A program made the translations under genes and the position numbers. A stretch of DNA of 64,000 nucleotides, taken from positions 62,001 through 126,000 of the forward strand of contig NZ_JAIQWW010000014.1 of the NCBI RefSeq assembly GCF_020164455.1. The letters run 5' to 3'. How positions within the stretch are numbered: position 1 is the stretch's first letter; every line of letters begins with the position of its first letter. The notes beneath the pieces are model-generated. The model did not search any database and had not been told where the DNA came from. It saw only the letters and a program-made list of their open reading frames with translations. Positions 47,411-57,522 of the stretch are shown here, one piece after another. The stretch is from Phyllobacterium chamaecytisi (lineage in GTDB: Bacteria > Pseudomonadota > Alphaproteobacteria > Rhizobiales > Rhizobiaceae).

Positions 47411-47470
47411 CAGCCGTTAATATAGAGCCGGTCCCGATGTGCGTGACCGGAACGGGGGAGAGACTGCGCG

Positions 47471-48367
47471 ATGTCGCTTGATTGGGACAAATTGCGAATA
47501 TTCCATGCTGCAGCGGAGGCGGGGTCCTTTACCCATGCCGCCGAGACCCTGCATCTGTCGCAATCGGCTATTTCCCGTCAAGTCAGTGCGCTTGAGCAGG
47601 ATGTTGGCGTTCCGCTGTTCCACCGCCATGCTCGCGGTCTTATCCTGACCGAGCAGGGCGAAGTGCTTTACCGCACCGCCCATGAAGTCCTGATGAAGCT
47701 GGAGAATGTCCGCTCTCGCCTGACAGAGAGCAAGGACAGGCCGTCGGGCAAATTGCGCGTGACGACAACAGTCGGCCTCGGTTCGGGCTGGCTCATCGAG
47801 CGCGTGCAGGAATTCATCGAGCTCTATCCGGAAGTTCAGCTGCAGTTGCTTTTTGACAACGAAGAGCTTGATCTGACTATGCGTCACGCGGATTGCGCTA
47901 TTCGCCTGCGTCAGCCGCAGCAGCCGGACCTGATCCAGCGGCGGCTCTTTACCGTGCACATGCACGTTTATGCTTCACCGGCCTATATCGCCAAATATGG
48001 CAAGATCGAAAGTATCGAGGAAATCGATACTCATCGCATTGTCAGTTTCGGCGAGCCCGCGCCATCTTATCTCACCAATCTCAATTGGCTGGAGGTGATC
48101 GGCCGGACAGATGGCAATCTGAGACCCGCTGTCCTGCAGATCAACAACCTCCTGTCGATCAAGCGCGCCATACAGAAGGGCGTCGGCATCGGCGTGCTAC
48201 CCGACTATATGGTGGAAAAGGATTCGACGCTGGTCCGGCTCTTGCCGGAGATGGAATTGCCATCGTTCGACACGTTCTTTTGCTATCCCGAGGGAATCAA
48301 AAACGCTGCCAAATTGCACGTGTTTCGAGATTTTCTTTTCTCGAAAGCGCGTACGTGGTCGTACTAG
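47471..48367 (+). CDS. lsrB: LysR-family regulator of the LsrB/VtlR type
   Basis: 298 residues. The N-terminal winged helix reads LDWDKLRIFHAAAEAGSFTHAAETLHLSQSAISRQVSALEQDVGVPLFHRHARGL, and the effector domain contains LQLLFDNEELDLTMRHADCAIRLRQP. These closely resemble Sinorhizobium LsrB and Brucella VtlR. LsrB controls LPS and redox genes and has been linked to thiol-based sensing; one Cys lies in the HADCAI segment. VtlR activates the small RNA AbcR2. trxB is 60 bp upstream, and a probable AbcR small RNA follows downstream. Confidence 0.9.
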   Translation: MSLDWDKLRIFHAAAEAGSFTHAAETLHLSQSAISRQVSALEQDVGVPLFHRHARGLILTEQGEVLYRTAHEVLMKLENVRSRLTESKDRPSGKLRVTTTVGLGSGWLIERVQEFIELYPEVQLQLLFDNEELDLTMRHADCAIRLRQPQQPDLIQRRLFTVHMHVYASPAYIAKYGKIESIEEIDTHRIVSFGEPAPSYLTNLNWLEVIGRTDGNLRPAVLQINNLLSIKRAIQKGVGIGVLPDYMVEKDSTLVRLLPEMELPSFDTFFCYPEGIKNAAKLHVFRDFLFSKARTWSY

Positions 48368-48411
48368 GCAAGCTATTTCGACATTTTACGAAAAGTTTTT
48401 CTTTCCAATCT

Positions 48412-48435
48412 CGTGCTGCTTTGCAGCATGATTTT
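48412..48435 (+). terminator. Terminator hairpin after lsrB
   Basis: CGTGCTGC and GCAGCATG form an 8-bp stem (one G-T pair) with a 3-nt loop, followed by ATTTT. It ends lsrB transcription before the small RNA promoter. Confidence 0.7.
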
Positions 48436-48530
48436 GCCTGCGTCACCGACATTCCACGCCTGCAATTCCAACATTTCCCTTGATTTCGCCGGTATGCACC
48501 AAACGCATGGGTGCGATGCACAATTGGATG

Positions 48531-48559
48531 TTGCGACACGGCGTCAAAGGGCTCATATC
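48531..48559 (+). promoter_or_regulatory. Putative promoter of the AbcR-like small RNA
   Basis: TTGCGA (48531-48536) and CATATC (48554-48559) are 17 bp apart. They predict a start near 48566, which with the downstream terminator gives a transcript of about 118 nt, the size of AbcR RNAs. Confidence 0.5.
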
Positions 48560-48565
48560 CACATC

Positions 48566-48684
48566 ACTTGCCGGTGCGTCTCCTCCTCCCATTGCGCGCC
48601 CGCAAGTGTTCCCCTCTGGAGGTATAGCCGGAAACGGCACCTTCAAAACTTAAGGCCGGGCAATTGTCCGGCCTCTTTTCTTTT
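48566..48684 (+). ncRNA. Probable AbcR (alpha-r15 family) trans-acting small RNA
   Basis: No ORF lies in the 337 bp between lsrB and the next gene. A short region contains two unpaired C-rich anti-Shine-Dalgarno motifs, TCTCCTCCTCCCATTGC (from 48580) and TGTTCCCCTCTGGAGG (48607-48622), and ends in a strong terminator hairpin. AbcR RNAs of Rhizobiales have exactly two such modules. They repress ABC transporter messages with Hfq, and in Sinorhizobium and Agrobacterium they are encoded next to the lsrB/vtlR gene. The 5' end is estimated from the putative promoter. Confidence 0.75.
48653..48684 (+). terminator. Rho-independent terminator of the AbcR-like RNA
   Basis: AGGCCGG and CCGGCCT form a 7-bp stem with an 8-nt loop (extendable inside), followed by CTTTTCTTTT. 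Confidence 0.88.
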
Positions 48685-48704
48685 CAGGGGTGAAGGAACA
48701 TCCG

Positions 48705-48920
48705 ATGCGCAATAATATAGCTAGTGAGCTTCGTGCCGATTGGGCAGAAGACGCAAAGCGAATAGCGGAAGCAAGGGACGATGTTCTCGTCTGGCCTCAG
48801 TTTTCAAACGAAGACGATGATATGGCCGGCAACGCTTGGGCCGACAGCAGACGTCGCAAAACGTCTCCCTCTCCGTCATCCTCGGGCTTGACCCGAGGAC
48901 CCAAGGCAAAGAAGCGCTGA
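48705..48920 (+). CDS. Small hypothetical protein whose C-terminus is written by a repeat element
   Basis: 71 residues. The ATG at 48705 follows a GAAGGA ribosome site. The first ~53 residues (MRNNIASELRADWAEDAKRI, then AEARDDVLVWPQF) look like a small helical acidic protein. The last ~18 (SPSPSSSGLTRGPKAKKR) are translated from the first arm of the inverted repeat at 48872, so the native 3' end has probably been replaced. I do not recognise a family. It follows the small RNA terminator by 20 bp. Confidence 0.5.
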   Translation: MRNNIASELRADWAEDAKRIAEARDDVLVWPQFSNEDDDMAGNAWADSRRRKTSPSPSSSGLTRGPKAKKR

Positions 48921-49065
48921 ACTCCCTGGCACGATGCGATCCAGCAAGATTCCTTCTGAATGAAGAGCTGCTTTTCCGTGTCGCCTCACTGGATTCAATC
49001 ATGTTGGCTGGAAAGGATTGTACTTCTTTGCCTTGGGTCCTCGGGTCAAGCCCGAGGATGACGGA
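48872..49065. repeat. MITE-like element: 43-bp perfect inverted arms around a 108-bp spacer
   Basis: The arms at 48872-48914 and 49023-49065 are exact reverse complements. Each arm contains its own palindrome, CCTCGGG..CCCGAGG, a dispersed type common in alphaproteobacterial intergenic regions. There is no transposase gene. The left arm runs into the preceding ORF. Confidence 0.85.
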
Positions 49066-49109
49066 GGGAGAGGGTGCTTTAGGACAAGGCGATGTTCCGA
49101 GCCACATTC

Positions 49110-49139
49110 GACGAAAGAAAAAGGGGCCATTAGGCCCCT
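49110..49139 (-). terminator. Intrinsic terminator of aatA
   Basis: On the minus strand AGGGGCC pairs with GGCCCCT around a 4-nt loop and runs into TTTTTCTTTC. It lies 21 bp after the aminotransferase stop. Confidence 0.9.
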
Positions 49140-49160
49140 CGATTTTATCTGATGATCTTC

Positions 49161-50447
<1,287 letters not shown>

Positions 50448-50621
50448 TCACATTATGCAGTTTCTGTGCAGGGTGTGGCATCGAACGTCCAATACATCAG
50501 CAATGTTTGAAGGATGCTTCAATCAAAATGATTGGACATATCGGCTCGTCGTGGGAATAGTCGCCCGCCAACCAAGCCGTCATTTGTGTGCCCGCACCGA
50601 CGCTCTCAGGAGACCGCTACC

Positions 50622-51236
50622 ATGCCGAGACTTTATTCACAGCCTGATTCAGGAAATTGCTACAAGCCGCGGCTTTTGATGGCGAAATTGGCGATGCCTT
50701 TCGAGCACATTTCGATTTCTTCAACCGATGGTTCAACGCGCAAACCTGAATTCATGGCGAAGAATCCAAACGGCAAGGTGCCGTTGCTCGAGTTCGACGA
50801 CGGACGGTTTCTTGCAGAATCGAATGCCATTCTGCTTCATTTGGCGGAAGGCAGTCGCTTTGTTCCCGAGGATTCGTACGAGCGCGCCCTGATGTATCAA
50901 TGGCTGTTCTTCGAACAATACACGCATGAGCCGAATATCGCCGTTCGTCGGGCGCTGCTAGTCTATCCGGAGCGAGCAAAGGATGCGACGCCCGAGCGCC
51001 TGGCAGCAACACTGGAAGGCGGCAACAAGGCGTTGCTTGTGATGGAAAATCAACTGCAGAAGACGCCTTATTTCACAGGCAGTAATATCAGCCTCGCCGA
51101 TATCGCGCTCTATGCCTATACCCACGAAGCCAATCGCGGCGGATATGACCTCTCAGCCTATCCATCCGTGGCAAAATGGCTGAGCCGCGTTGCGGGCGAT
51201 GAGGGCCACGTTCCGATCACATGGCTACCAGACTGA
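50622..51236 (+). CDS. Glutathione S-transferase family protein
   Basis: 204 residues. The N-terminal thioredoxin-like domain starts MPRLYSQPDSGNCYKPRLLMA and has NPNGKVPLLEFDDGRFLAESNAIL, with the cis-Pro and the Glu-Ser pair that bind glutathione. The C-terminal all-helical domain ends with FTGSNISLADIALYAYTHEA (N-capping box). The class is beta/theta-like. The ATG has CAGGAGAC upstream. A bidirectional terminator follows. Confidence 0.92.
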   Translation: MPRLYSQPDSGNCYKPRLLMAKLAMPFEHISISSTDGSTRKPEFMAKNPNGKVPLLEFDDGRFLAESNAILLHLAEGSRFVPEDSYERALMYQWLFFEQYTHEPNIAVRRALLVYPERAKDATPERLAATLEGGNKALLVMENQLQKTPYFTGSNISLADIALYAYTHEANRGGYDLSAYPSVAKWLSRVAGDEGHVPITWLPD

Positions 51237-51242
51237 AAACGA

Positions 51243-51268
51243 AAAAGGCGGGATAAATCCCGCCTTTT
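51243..51268. terminator. Bidirectional terminator between the GST gene and cspA
   Basis: AAAAGGCGGGA and TCCCGCCTTTT form an 11-bp stem with a 4-nt loop. A/T ends on both sides give T runs on either strand, serving both converging genes. Confidence 0.9.
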
Positions 51269-51311
51269 AAACTCTTGTGCGTTCAGAAATCAGACGATTC
51301 CCGTATGTGGA

Positions 51312-51524
51312 TTAGCCAGCAACGCTAAGGTTGTCAGCGGACGACTTGCCCGAACGACGGTCCTGTACGATCTCGTAGTTGACCTTCTGGCCATCATTGA
51401 GACCGCGCAAACCTGCGCGTTCAACAGCGGAGATATGGACGAATACGTCTGCACCGCCAGTATCAGGCTGGATGAAACCGTAGCCCTTGGTGCCGTTGAA
51501 CCATTTCACTGTTCCCGTAGCCAT
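51312..51524 (-). CDS. cspA: Cold-shock protein CspA
   Basis: 70-residue cold-shock domain, MATGTVKWFNGTKGYGFIQPD, with RNP1 (KGYGFIQP) and RNP2 (DVFVHISAV) intact. It acts as an RNA chaperone. It is the second csp gene in the window and is distinct in sequence (QKVNYEIVQDRRSGKSSADNL). A leader of more than 150 nt precedes it. Confidence 0.95.
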   Translation of the reverse strand: MATGTVKWFNGTKGYGFIQPDTGGADVFVHISAVERAGLRGLNDGQKVNYEIVQDRRSGKSSADNLSVAG

Positions 51525-51858
51525 GGGAAATTCCTTTCAGATATATAAGACAGGCAGCAAGCACATTTGCGGCCCAGGGAATCGAACCTATGCAATGGAG
51601 TTCATCAGGAAGCGCAACAGGTTACGCAGGTCGCAAAGTCACTCGACCGATAAAATCGATGCGGATTACATATGACAGAATTTGCCCCAAAACAAGCCAT
51701 ATTGGAATGGGTTTATCGTCAGGGTTAAGTGCGGCGGGTTGCATAGGCAAATTTTGGCCCTACATTCCTTGTTGAATTTCAGCACACTGTCCGACGTGTT
51801 TTCATAGTAGATGCTAATGTGAACTGGCCGAATCGCGGTCGTCCACGGGGGGTGACTC
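51525..51858. other. Divergent regulatory interval between cspA and the ABC-D gene
   Basis: No gene recognised. On the minus strand CTTGTT and CATATG near 51670-51700 are a possible cspA promoter, leaving a long leader. A GGAATCGAACC string near 51577 resembles a tRNA T-arm but does not fold as one. Confidence 0.4.
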
Positions 51859-53643
51859 ATGGCGGAGCAGAAACCAAGCCGATCCACAGCCACCTCCGTC
51901 GCGGGCGAAGTGGAAGCAGGACTTCTTTCTCAGTTACGCGTTATATTGGATATCTACTGGGTATCGCCGGTCCGTAATCGGCTGATTCTGATGATTCTCG
52001 GCGTTGTCAGTATCATCATCGTCACGTCAGCGGGCCAGGTGCTGCTGAACCGCTGGAATGTACCATTTTACGATTCACTGTCGCGACGCGATTTCCCGGC
52101 TTTCGTCGACCAGTTGATGGTGTTTTTCGCAATCGCTTCGGTTCTTCTCGTTTTCAACGTGGCACAAACCTGGCTGAACCAGATGACGCGGCTGAAGCTG
52201 CGCGAGGGACTGACGCGTGATCTGGTCGGTGAATGGCTGGAACCGCGCAGGGCATTCAAGCTCTCGAATTCTGGACCGATTGGCGTCAATCCCGACCAGC
52301 GTCTGCACGAAGATGCGCGGCATCTTTCGGAAATGTCGACCGATCTCGGATTTGGATTGTTGCAGGCTACGATATTGCTCGTGAGCTTCATCGGTGTGCT
52401 GTGGACGTTTTCCAGTGGTTTCGTGTTCAATGTCTATGGTTATAGCTTTTCCATCCCTGGTTACATGGTTTGGGCAGCTATTCTCTATGCCGCATCTGCG
52501 TCGTGGCTCAGCTGGCTCGTCGGACGTAAATTGATCCGGTACAATGCGGACCGCTACCAGAAAGAGTCCGAGCTCCGTTTTTCGCTAATGCGAGTCAACG
52601 AGCACATCGATGCAATCTCGCTCTATAGAGGAGAGGCTGACGAAAATCGCCGGATCGGCTTTGATATCGACAGCCTCCTCGCTGCAATCCGCTTGCTGGT
52701 TACGGCGCTGACACAGCTGACCTGGGTCACTTCCGGTTATGGCTGGATCACCATTGTCGCGCCCATTCTCGTGGCGGCACCCGTCTACTTTGCCGGAAAT
52801 CTGTCATTTGGCGGGTTGATGGCGGCGATCGGGGCGTTCAACCAGGTGCATGATGCCTTGAAATGGTTCGTCAATAATTTCGGCGCCATCGCCGACTGGC
52901 GTGCCACGCTCTTGCGCGTGACCTCGTTCCGGCAGGCGGTGCAGGCGACCGACATCAAGAACAGCGTCGAACAACGGATCACGTTCACGCAGTCGGAGTC
53001 GAACCAGATCGTCCTCGACAAACTGAAGATCACCGCCCCGCGCGAGACAGTTCGCTTGAAGGAGAAGAAGGCCGTCGTCAAGGAAGGCGAACGTGTGTTG
53101 ATTACCAGTGAACCCGGGATCGACAGAACCTTGCTCTTTCGAGCCATGGCCGGCCTCTGGCCCTGGGGGGCGGGCACCGTCAGTCTGCCGGCGAATACCA
53201 ACATTCTTTTCATGCCGCGCCTGCCTTATTTCCCTCCAGGCACCTTGCGTGAGGCGATGTCCTATCCTGTCGGCAAAGAAGGATTTTCCGATGAGGAACT
53301 TGTCTCGGCGCTACATGAGCTGGGATTGACCCGGCTCGAACCGATGCTCGACTTCAGGGCGCGCTGGGATCGGGAATTGAGTGACGATGAACAGCAGTCC
53401 CTGGCTTTTGCGCGGCTCAAACTGCACAAACCGACCTGGGTCGTGATTGATGAGGCGCTGGATGGTATGGAGAAGGACGCCTACGAACGGGTTACCGCTG
53501 TGCTGCGCGATGACCTGGCCAAATCAACAGTCGTCCATATCGGGCGCGAGGACAAAAACGATCATGTCTTCTCCAAGGTGCTGCATTTCGTCAGCGATCC
53601 TTCCGGCCACGGACTTGAAGAAGAGGGTATCGCAGGCGTTTGA
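51859..53643 (+). CDS. ABC-D (YddA/SbmA-BacA-like) transporter with a degenerate ATPase domain
   Basis: 594 residues. The N-terminal half has about six helices and the conserved region LNRWNVPFYDSLSRRDFPAF and EWLEPRRAFKLSNSGPIGVNPDQRLHED, found in the YddA/BacA-like group. The C-terminal domain is an ABC ATPase by order but its motifs are broken: the Walker A region is SEPGIDRT (residues 417-424, Arg423 for Lys), Q-loop PRLPY (Arg454 for Gln), signature LSDDE (507-511 instead of LSGGE), and Arg563 where the switch His is expected. The Walker B IDE (530-532) is intact. It may not hydrolyse ATP. Confidence 0.9.
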   Translation: MAEQKPSRSTATSVAGEVEAGLLSQLRVILDIYWVSPVRNRLILMILGVVSIIIVTSAGQVLLNRWNVPFYDSLSRRDFPAFVDQLMVFFAIASVLLVFNVAQTWLNQMTRLKLREGLTRDLVGEWLEPRRAFKLSNSGPIGVNPDQRLHEDARHLSEMSTDLGFGLLQATILLVSFIGVLWTFSSGFVFNVYGYSFSIPGYMVWAAILYAASASWLSWLVGRKLIRYNADRYQKESELRFSLMRVNEHIDAISLYRGEADENRRIGFDIDSLLAAIRLLVTALTQLTWVTSGYGWITIVAPILVAAPVYFAGNLSFGGLMAAIGAFNQVHDALKWFVNNFGAIADWRATLLRVTSFRQAVQATDIKNSVEQRITFTQSESNQIVLDKLKITAPRETVRLKEKKAVVKEGERVLITSEPGIDRTLLFRAMAGLWPWGAGTVSLPANTNILFMPRLPYFPPGTLREAMSYPVGKEGFSDEELVSALHELGLTRLEPMLDFRARWDRELSDDEQQSLAFARLKLHKPTWVVIDEALDGMEKDAYERVTAVLRDDLAKSTVVHIGREDKNDHVFSKVLHFVSDPSGHGLEEEGIAGV

Positions 53644-53709
53644 TCACGGCCGTTTCATGTTTAATCAGCACGGAGGCTAGCTTACTCAGCATCCTCCGGC
53701 CTGACCAAA

Positions 53710-56700
53710 TCAGAGAAAATAATCCTGCAGCGGCCTCACTTCCAGCGATCCGGCCTTAAGCGCGGCAATAGCTTCGGCGACGGCATCGGCACCAGAGAGA
53801 GTCGTGTAGTACGGGACCTTCTGCATCAATGTTGCACGGCGCAGCGACTTCGAATCCGAGATCGCCTTGGCACTGTCGGTAGTGTTGAAGACCAATTGCA
53901 CCTGGCGGTTCCGGATGGCGTCCTCCACATGAGGGCGACCTTCCTGCACCTTGTTGATTTTCTGGGCTTCGACACCGTTTTCGCCGAGGAAGCGCGCGGT
54001 GCCTCCTGTAGCGAGAATCTTGAACCCCAACGCGGCCAGACGTTTTACGGGCGCGAGAATACGCTGCTTGTCCTCGTCACGCACCGATACGAACAGCGTT
54101 CCATCGCGGGGCAGGTCGACACCGGCACCGAGCTGTGACTTGGCGAAGGCCAGGGCATAATCGTAGTCGAGCCCCATGACTTCGCCGGTCGAGCGCATTT
54201 CCGGTCCGAGCAATGTGTCGACGCCGGGAAAACGTGCGAAGGGAAACACGGCTTCTTTTACCGCGATGTGCTTGCGCGCCGTCGTTGAAGGTTTGCCGCC
54301 ATAGTTGGCCAGTGCTTCATCCAGCGTTTCGCCAGCCATGATACGCGCCGCAACCTTGGCAATCGGCGTACCGATGGTCTTGGCGACGAAAGGCACTGTG
54401 CGCGAGGCGCGGGGATTGACTTCAAGCACATAGATTGTGCCGTTCTTGATGGCGTATTGCACGTTCATCAAGCCGACGACATTCAGCGATTTGGCGAGCG
54501 CGGCGGTTTGCTTTTCGAGTTCGGCGACGGTTTCGGCCGAAAGCGAGTGCACCGGAAGCGAACAGGCACTGTCGCCCGAATGGATACCGGCCTCTTCGAT
54601 GTGCTCCATGATTCCGGAGATCCAAGTGTTCTTGCCGTCGCAGAGGCAGTCCACGTCGACCTCGATTGCTTCGCTCAGATAGCGGTCAAAGAGGAGCGGG
54701 TTTTTGCCCAGCAGCGTGTTGATCTGGCCGGTCTTGTCATTCGGATATTTCTGCTTGATATCCTCGGGCACGAGTTCCGGCACCGTATCCAGCAGGTAAC
54801 TCTGCAGGCCGCGCTCGTCGTGGATGATCTGCATGGCGCGGCCGCCCAAAACATAGGACGGGCGAACGACGAGCGGAAAGCCGAGCTCGCCGGCAATGGT
54901 GCGGGCCTGTTCAACGGAATAGGCGATGCCGTTTTTCGGCTGGGCAAGGTCGAGTTTGATCAGGAGCTTCTGGAAACGGTCGCGATCTTCAGCGAGGTCG
55001 ATTGCGTCGGGTGAGGTGCCGAGGATCGGGATGCCGGCTTTCTCAAGGGCATCCGCAAGCTTCAGCGGAGTCTGACCGCCAAACTGGACGATGACGCCGT
55101 GCAGCGTTCCGGCCGTCTGTTCGGCGCGCAGGATCTCCAACACATCTTCGGCGGTCAGCGGTTCGAAATAGAGCCGGTCCGACGTATCGTAATCCGTCGA
55201 GACAGTCTCCGGATTGCAGTTGATCATGATGGCTTCGTAGCCTGCATCACGCAGGGCAAAGGCGGCATGGCAGCAGCAATAATCGAACTCAATGCCCTGG
55301 CCAATACGGTTCGGACCGCCGCCAAGGATGACAACTTTCTTTCGATCGGAGACTTGCGCTTCGGACGAGAGCGCGCCGGCGAATGGCACTTCATAGGTCG
55401 AGTACATGTAAGCGGTCGGCGAAGCAAATTCGGCGGCGCAGGTATCGATGCGCTTGAAGACCGGATGGACATCGAGCTTGTGGCGCAGCTTGGTGACTTC
55501 GCTGGGTTCGATTCTGGCGAGGCTGGCAAGGCGCGCATCGGAAAAGCCCATGCCTTTCAACATGCGCAGGTTCTGCGCATCCTGCGGCAGGCCGTGCTCC
55601 CGCACGCGCTCTTCCGTAGCGACAATCTCCGCCATCTGTTCCAGGAACCATGGATCGATCTTGCAGCCTTCGTGAACTTCCTCGACAGAGAGTCCAAGAC
55701 GCAGGGCCTGGCCGACCATGCGCAGGCGATCAGGTGTCGGCACACCGATAGCGGCACGGATGGCATTGTTGTCATTGCCTTCGCCAAGGCCGGGAATTGC
55801 GATCTCATCGAGGCCGGTAAGCCCGGTTTCAAGGCCGCGCAGCGCTTTCTGCAGTGATTCCTTGAAGGTGCGGCCAATGGCCATGACTTCGCCGACTGAT
55901 TTCATTGCGGTCGTCAGCGTCGGTTCGGCGCCGGGGAACTTTTCGAAGGCGAAGCGCGGGATCTTGGTGACGACATAGTCGATGGACGGCTCGAACGAAG
56001 CAGGGGTGGCTCCACCAGTAATGTCGTTGTCGAGCTCGTCCAGCGTATAACCAACGGCGAGTTTCGCCGCAATCTTGGCGATCGGGAAGCCCGTTGCCTT
56101 CGACGCCAGGGCGGACGAACGCGACACGCGCGGGTTCATTTCGATGACGATCAGATGGCCATTTTCCGGATTGACCGCGAACTGTACATTCGAGCCGCCG
56201 GTTTCAACGCCAATCTCGCGTAGCACAGCGATCGAGGCGTTGCGCATGATCTGGTATTCCTTGTCCGTCAAGGTCAAGGCAGGGGCGACGGTGATGGAAT
56301 CGCCGGTATGGACGCCCATCGGATCGATGTTTTCGATGGAACAGATGATGATGCAGTTATCCGCCTTGTCGCGGACAACCTCCATCTCATATTCCTTCCA
56401 GCCAAGGACGGATTCTTCTATCAGCACTTCGGTCGTTGGCGACGCATCGAGACCGCTGCCAATGATCTCGTAGAACTCGGTGCGATTGTAGGCGATGCCG
56501 CCGCCGGTCCCGCCCATGGTGAAGGACGGGCGGATAATGGCGGGAAGCCCAACGTGATCGAGCGCCGCACCTGCCATGCCCAGCGCATGGGAAACATAGC
56601 GCTGCTTGCGGTCGCCTTCGCCAAGCTGCCACTCGGTCTCAAGCTTGTCCAAAGCCGCGTCGAGTTCGGCTCCGGAATATCTGGCTTTTACGGTTTCACG

Positions 56701-57195
56701 CTGCTCCTGGTGCAACTTGCGGTCGTGGTCCTTAACTTCGGTGGCATTAGCCAACATGGATTTAGGCGTTTCGAGACCGATCTTGGCCATCGCCTCGCGA
56801 AAAAGCGCGCGGTCCTCGGCCTTATCAATAGCCTCGGCGTTGGCACCGATCATCTCGACATTGTAGCGGTCAAGTACACCCATGCGACGAAGCGACAGCG
56901 CGGTGTTGAGCGCAGTCTGTCCGCCCATCGTCGGCAGCAGCGCGTCGGGGCGTTCCTTTGCGATGATTTTGGCAACAACTTCCGGGGTGATCGGCTCGAT
57001 ATAAGTCGCGTCGGCCAACTCCGGATCGGTCATGATCGTTGCCGGGTTGGAATTGACGAGGATAACGCGATAACCCTCTTCCTTTAGTGCCTTGCAGGCC
57101 TGTGTGCCGGAATAATCGAATTCGCATGCCTGACCGATGATGATCGGACCTGCGCCGATAATCAGAATAGATTTGATGTCGGTGCGTTTTGGCAT
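53710..57195 (-). CDS. carB: Carbamoyl-phosphate synthase large subunit
   Basis: 1161 residues. It contains two homologous ATP-grasp halves (bicarbonate phosphorylation, then carbamate phosphorylation), an oligomerisation domain and a C-terminal MGS allosteric domain. Visible segments are [75 protein letters not shown] and [19 protein letters not shown]. The small subunit gene carA lies 6 kb further and is read in the same direction. The leader has a promoter, an attenuator-like terminator and a possible leader peptide, so expression is probably attenuated. Confidence 0.97.
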   Translation of the reverse strand: MPKRTDIKSILIIGAGPIIIGQACEFDYSGTQACKALKEEGYRVILVNSNPATIMTDPELADATYIEPITPEVVAKIIAKERPDALLPTMGGQTALNTALSLRRMGVLDRYNVEMIGANAEAIDKAEDRALFREAMAKIGLETPKSMLANATEVKDHDRKLHQEQRETVKARYSGAELDAALDKLETEWQLGEGDRKQRYVSHALGMAGAALDHVGLPAIIRPSFTMGGTGGGIAYNRTEFYEIIGSGLDASPTTEVLIEESVLGWKEYEMEVVRDKADNCIIICSIENIDPMGVHTGDSITVAPALTLTDKEYQIMRNASIAVLREIGVETGGSNVQFAVNPENGHLIVIEMNPRVSRSSALASKATGFPIAKIAAKLAVGYTLDELDNDITGGATPASFEPSIDYVVTKIPRFAFEKFPGAEPTLTTAMKSVGEVMAIGRTFKESLQKALRGLETGLTGLDEIAIPGLGEGNDNNAIRAAIGVPTPDRLRMVGQALRLGLSVEEVHEGCKIDPWFLEQMAEIVATEERVREHGLPQDAQNLRMLKGMGFSDARLASLARIEPSEVTKLRHKLDVHPVFKRIDTCAAEFASPTAYMYSTYEVPFAGALSSEAQVSDRKKVVILGGGPNRIGQGIEFDYCCCHAAFALRDAGYEAIMINCNPETVSTDYDTSDRLYFEPLTAEDVLEILRAEQTAGTLHGVIVQFGGQTPLKLADALEKAGIPILGTSPDAIDLAEDRDRFQKLLIKLDLAQPKNGIAYSVEQARTIAGELGFPLVVRPSYVLGGRAMQIIHDERGLQSYLLDTVPELVPEDIKQKYPNDKTGQINTLLGKNPLLFDRYLSEAIEVDVDCLCDGKNTWISGIMEHIEEAGIHSGDSACSLPVHSLSAETVAELEKQTAALAKSLNVVGLMNVQYAIKNGTIYVLEVNPRASRTVPFVAKTIGTPIAKVAARIMAGETLDEALANYGGKPSTTARKHIAVKEAVFPFARFPGVDTLLGPEMRSTGEVMGLDYDYALAFAKSQLGAGVDLPRDGTLFVSVRDEDKQRILAPVKRLAALGFKILATGGTARFLGENGVEAQKINKVQEGRPHVEDAIRNRQVQLVFNTTDSAKAISDSKSLRRATLMQKVPYYTTLSGADAVAEAIAALKAGSLEVRPLQDYFL

Positions 57196-57260
57196 GTTCG
57201 GTTCCTATCAATAGCGGTCTGCACAAAAAACCGCACGGTTTTGACCGTACGGGCAGGCAT
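57162..57260 (-). CDS. Possible carB leader peptide (32 codons), speculative
   Basis: An ATG at 57260 opens a 32-codon frame ([19 protein letters not shown]...) that crosses the attenuator hairpin and ends inside carB in another frame. GGAA lies 5 bp upstream. The arrangement resembles the pyrBI leader of enteric bacteria, where ribosomes close behind polymerase block the terminator. It may be chance. Confidence 0.3.
   Translation of the reverse strand: MPARTVKTVRFFVQTAIDRNRTCQNAPTSNLF
57225..57252 (-). terminator. Intrinsic terminator/attenuator in the carB leader
   Basis: On the minus strand CCGTACGGT pairs with ACCGTGCGG (one G-U) around a 4-nt loop and is followed by TTTTTT. It ends 30 nt before the carB ATG and no other minus-strand gene lies between it and the promoter. 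Confidence 0.8.
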
Positions 57261-57288
57261 ATAATTCCAAATGCGAGGCTAAGGCTGC

Positions 57289-57317
57289 CTTATAGGCAAA
57301 GGAAGCGCATTGTGTAA
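57289..57317 (-). promoter_or_regulatory. Putative carB promoter
   Basis: On the minus strand TTACAC (57317-57312), a 17-bp spacer and TATAAG (57294-57289). Predicted start ~57283, giving an ~88-nt leader. Confidence 0.6.
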
Positions 57318-57522
57318 CCCCAAAAACGCGCGATTTTGCGGTTTTTCGCAGCAGTTTTCGGCCAGATATATCGTGTGCATTAATCAGTCACGAAAATTGA
57401 TTATCTATCGACTGCAGCTACACGTTGAAAAATAGCACCGTGCGTGAAACAAATATCGCACTATACTGTTGGAACTACAGCGCATCGACGTCTGTGCCGA
57501 TGCAAGAACCGGGAGACAGGAA

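Noticed and set aside
51570-51605. String GGAATCGAACC looks like the T-arm of a tRNA on the minus strand
   Set aside because: The flanking bases do not form the T stem, and no anticodon or acceptor stem can be drawn around it.
55099-55857. A 252-codon plus-strand ORF inside carB
   Set aside because: It is a shadow of carB on the other strand; carB is unbroken and conserved here.
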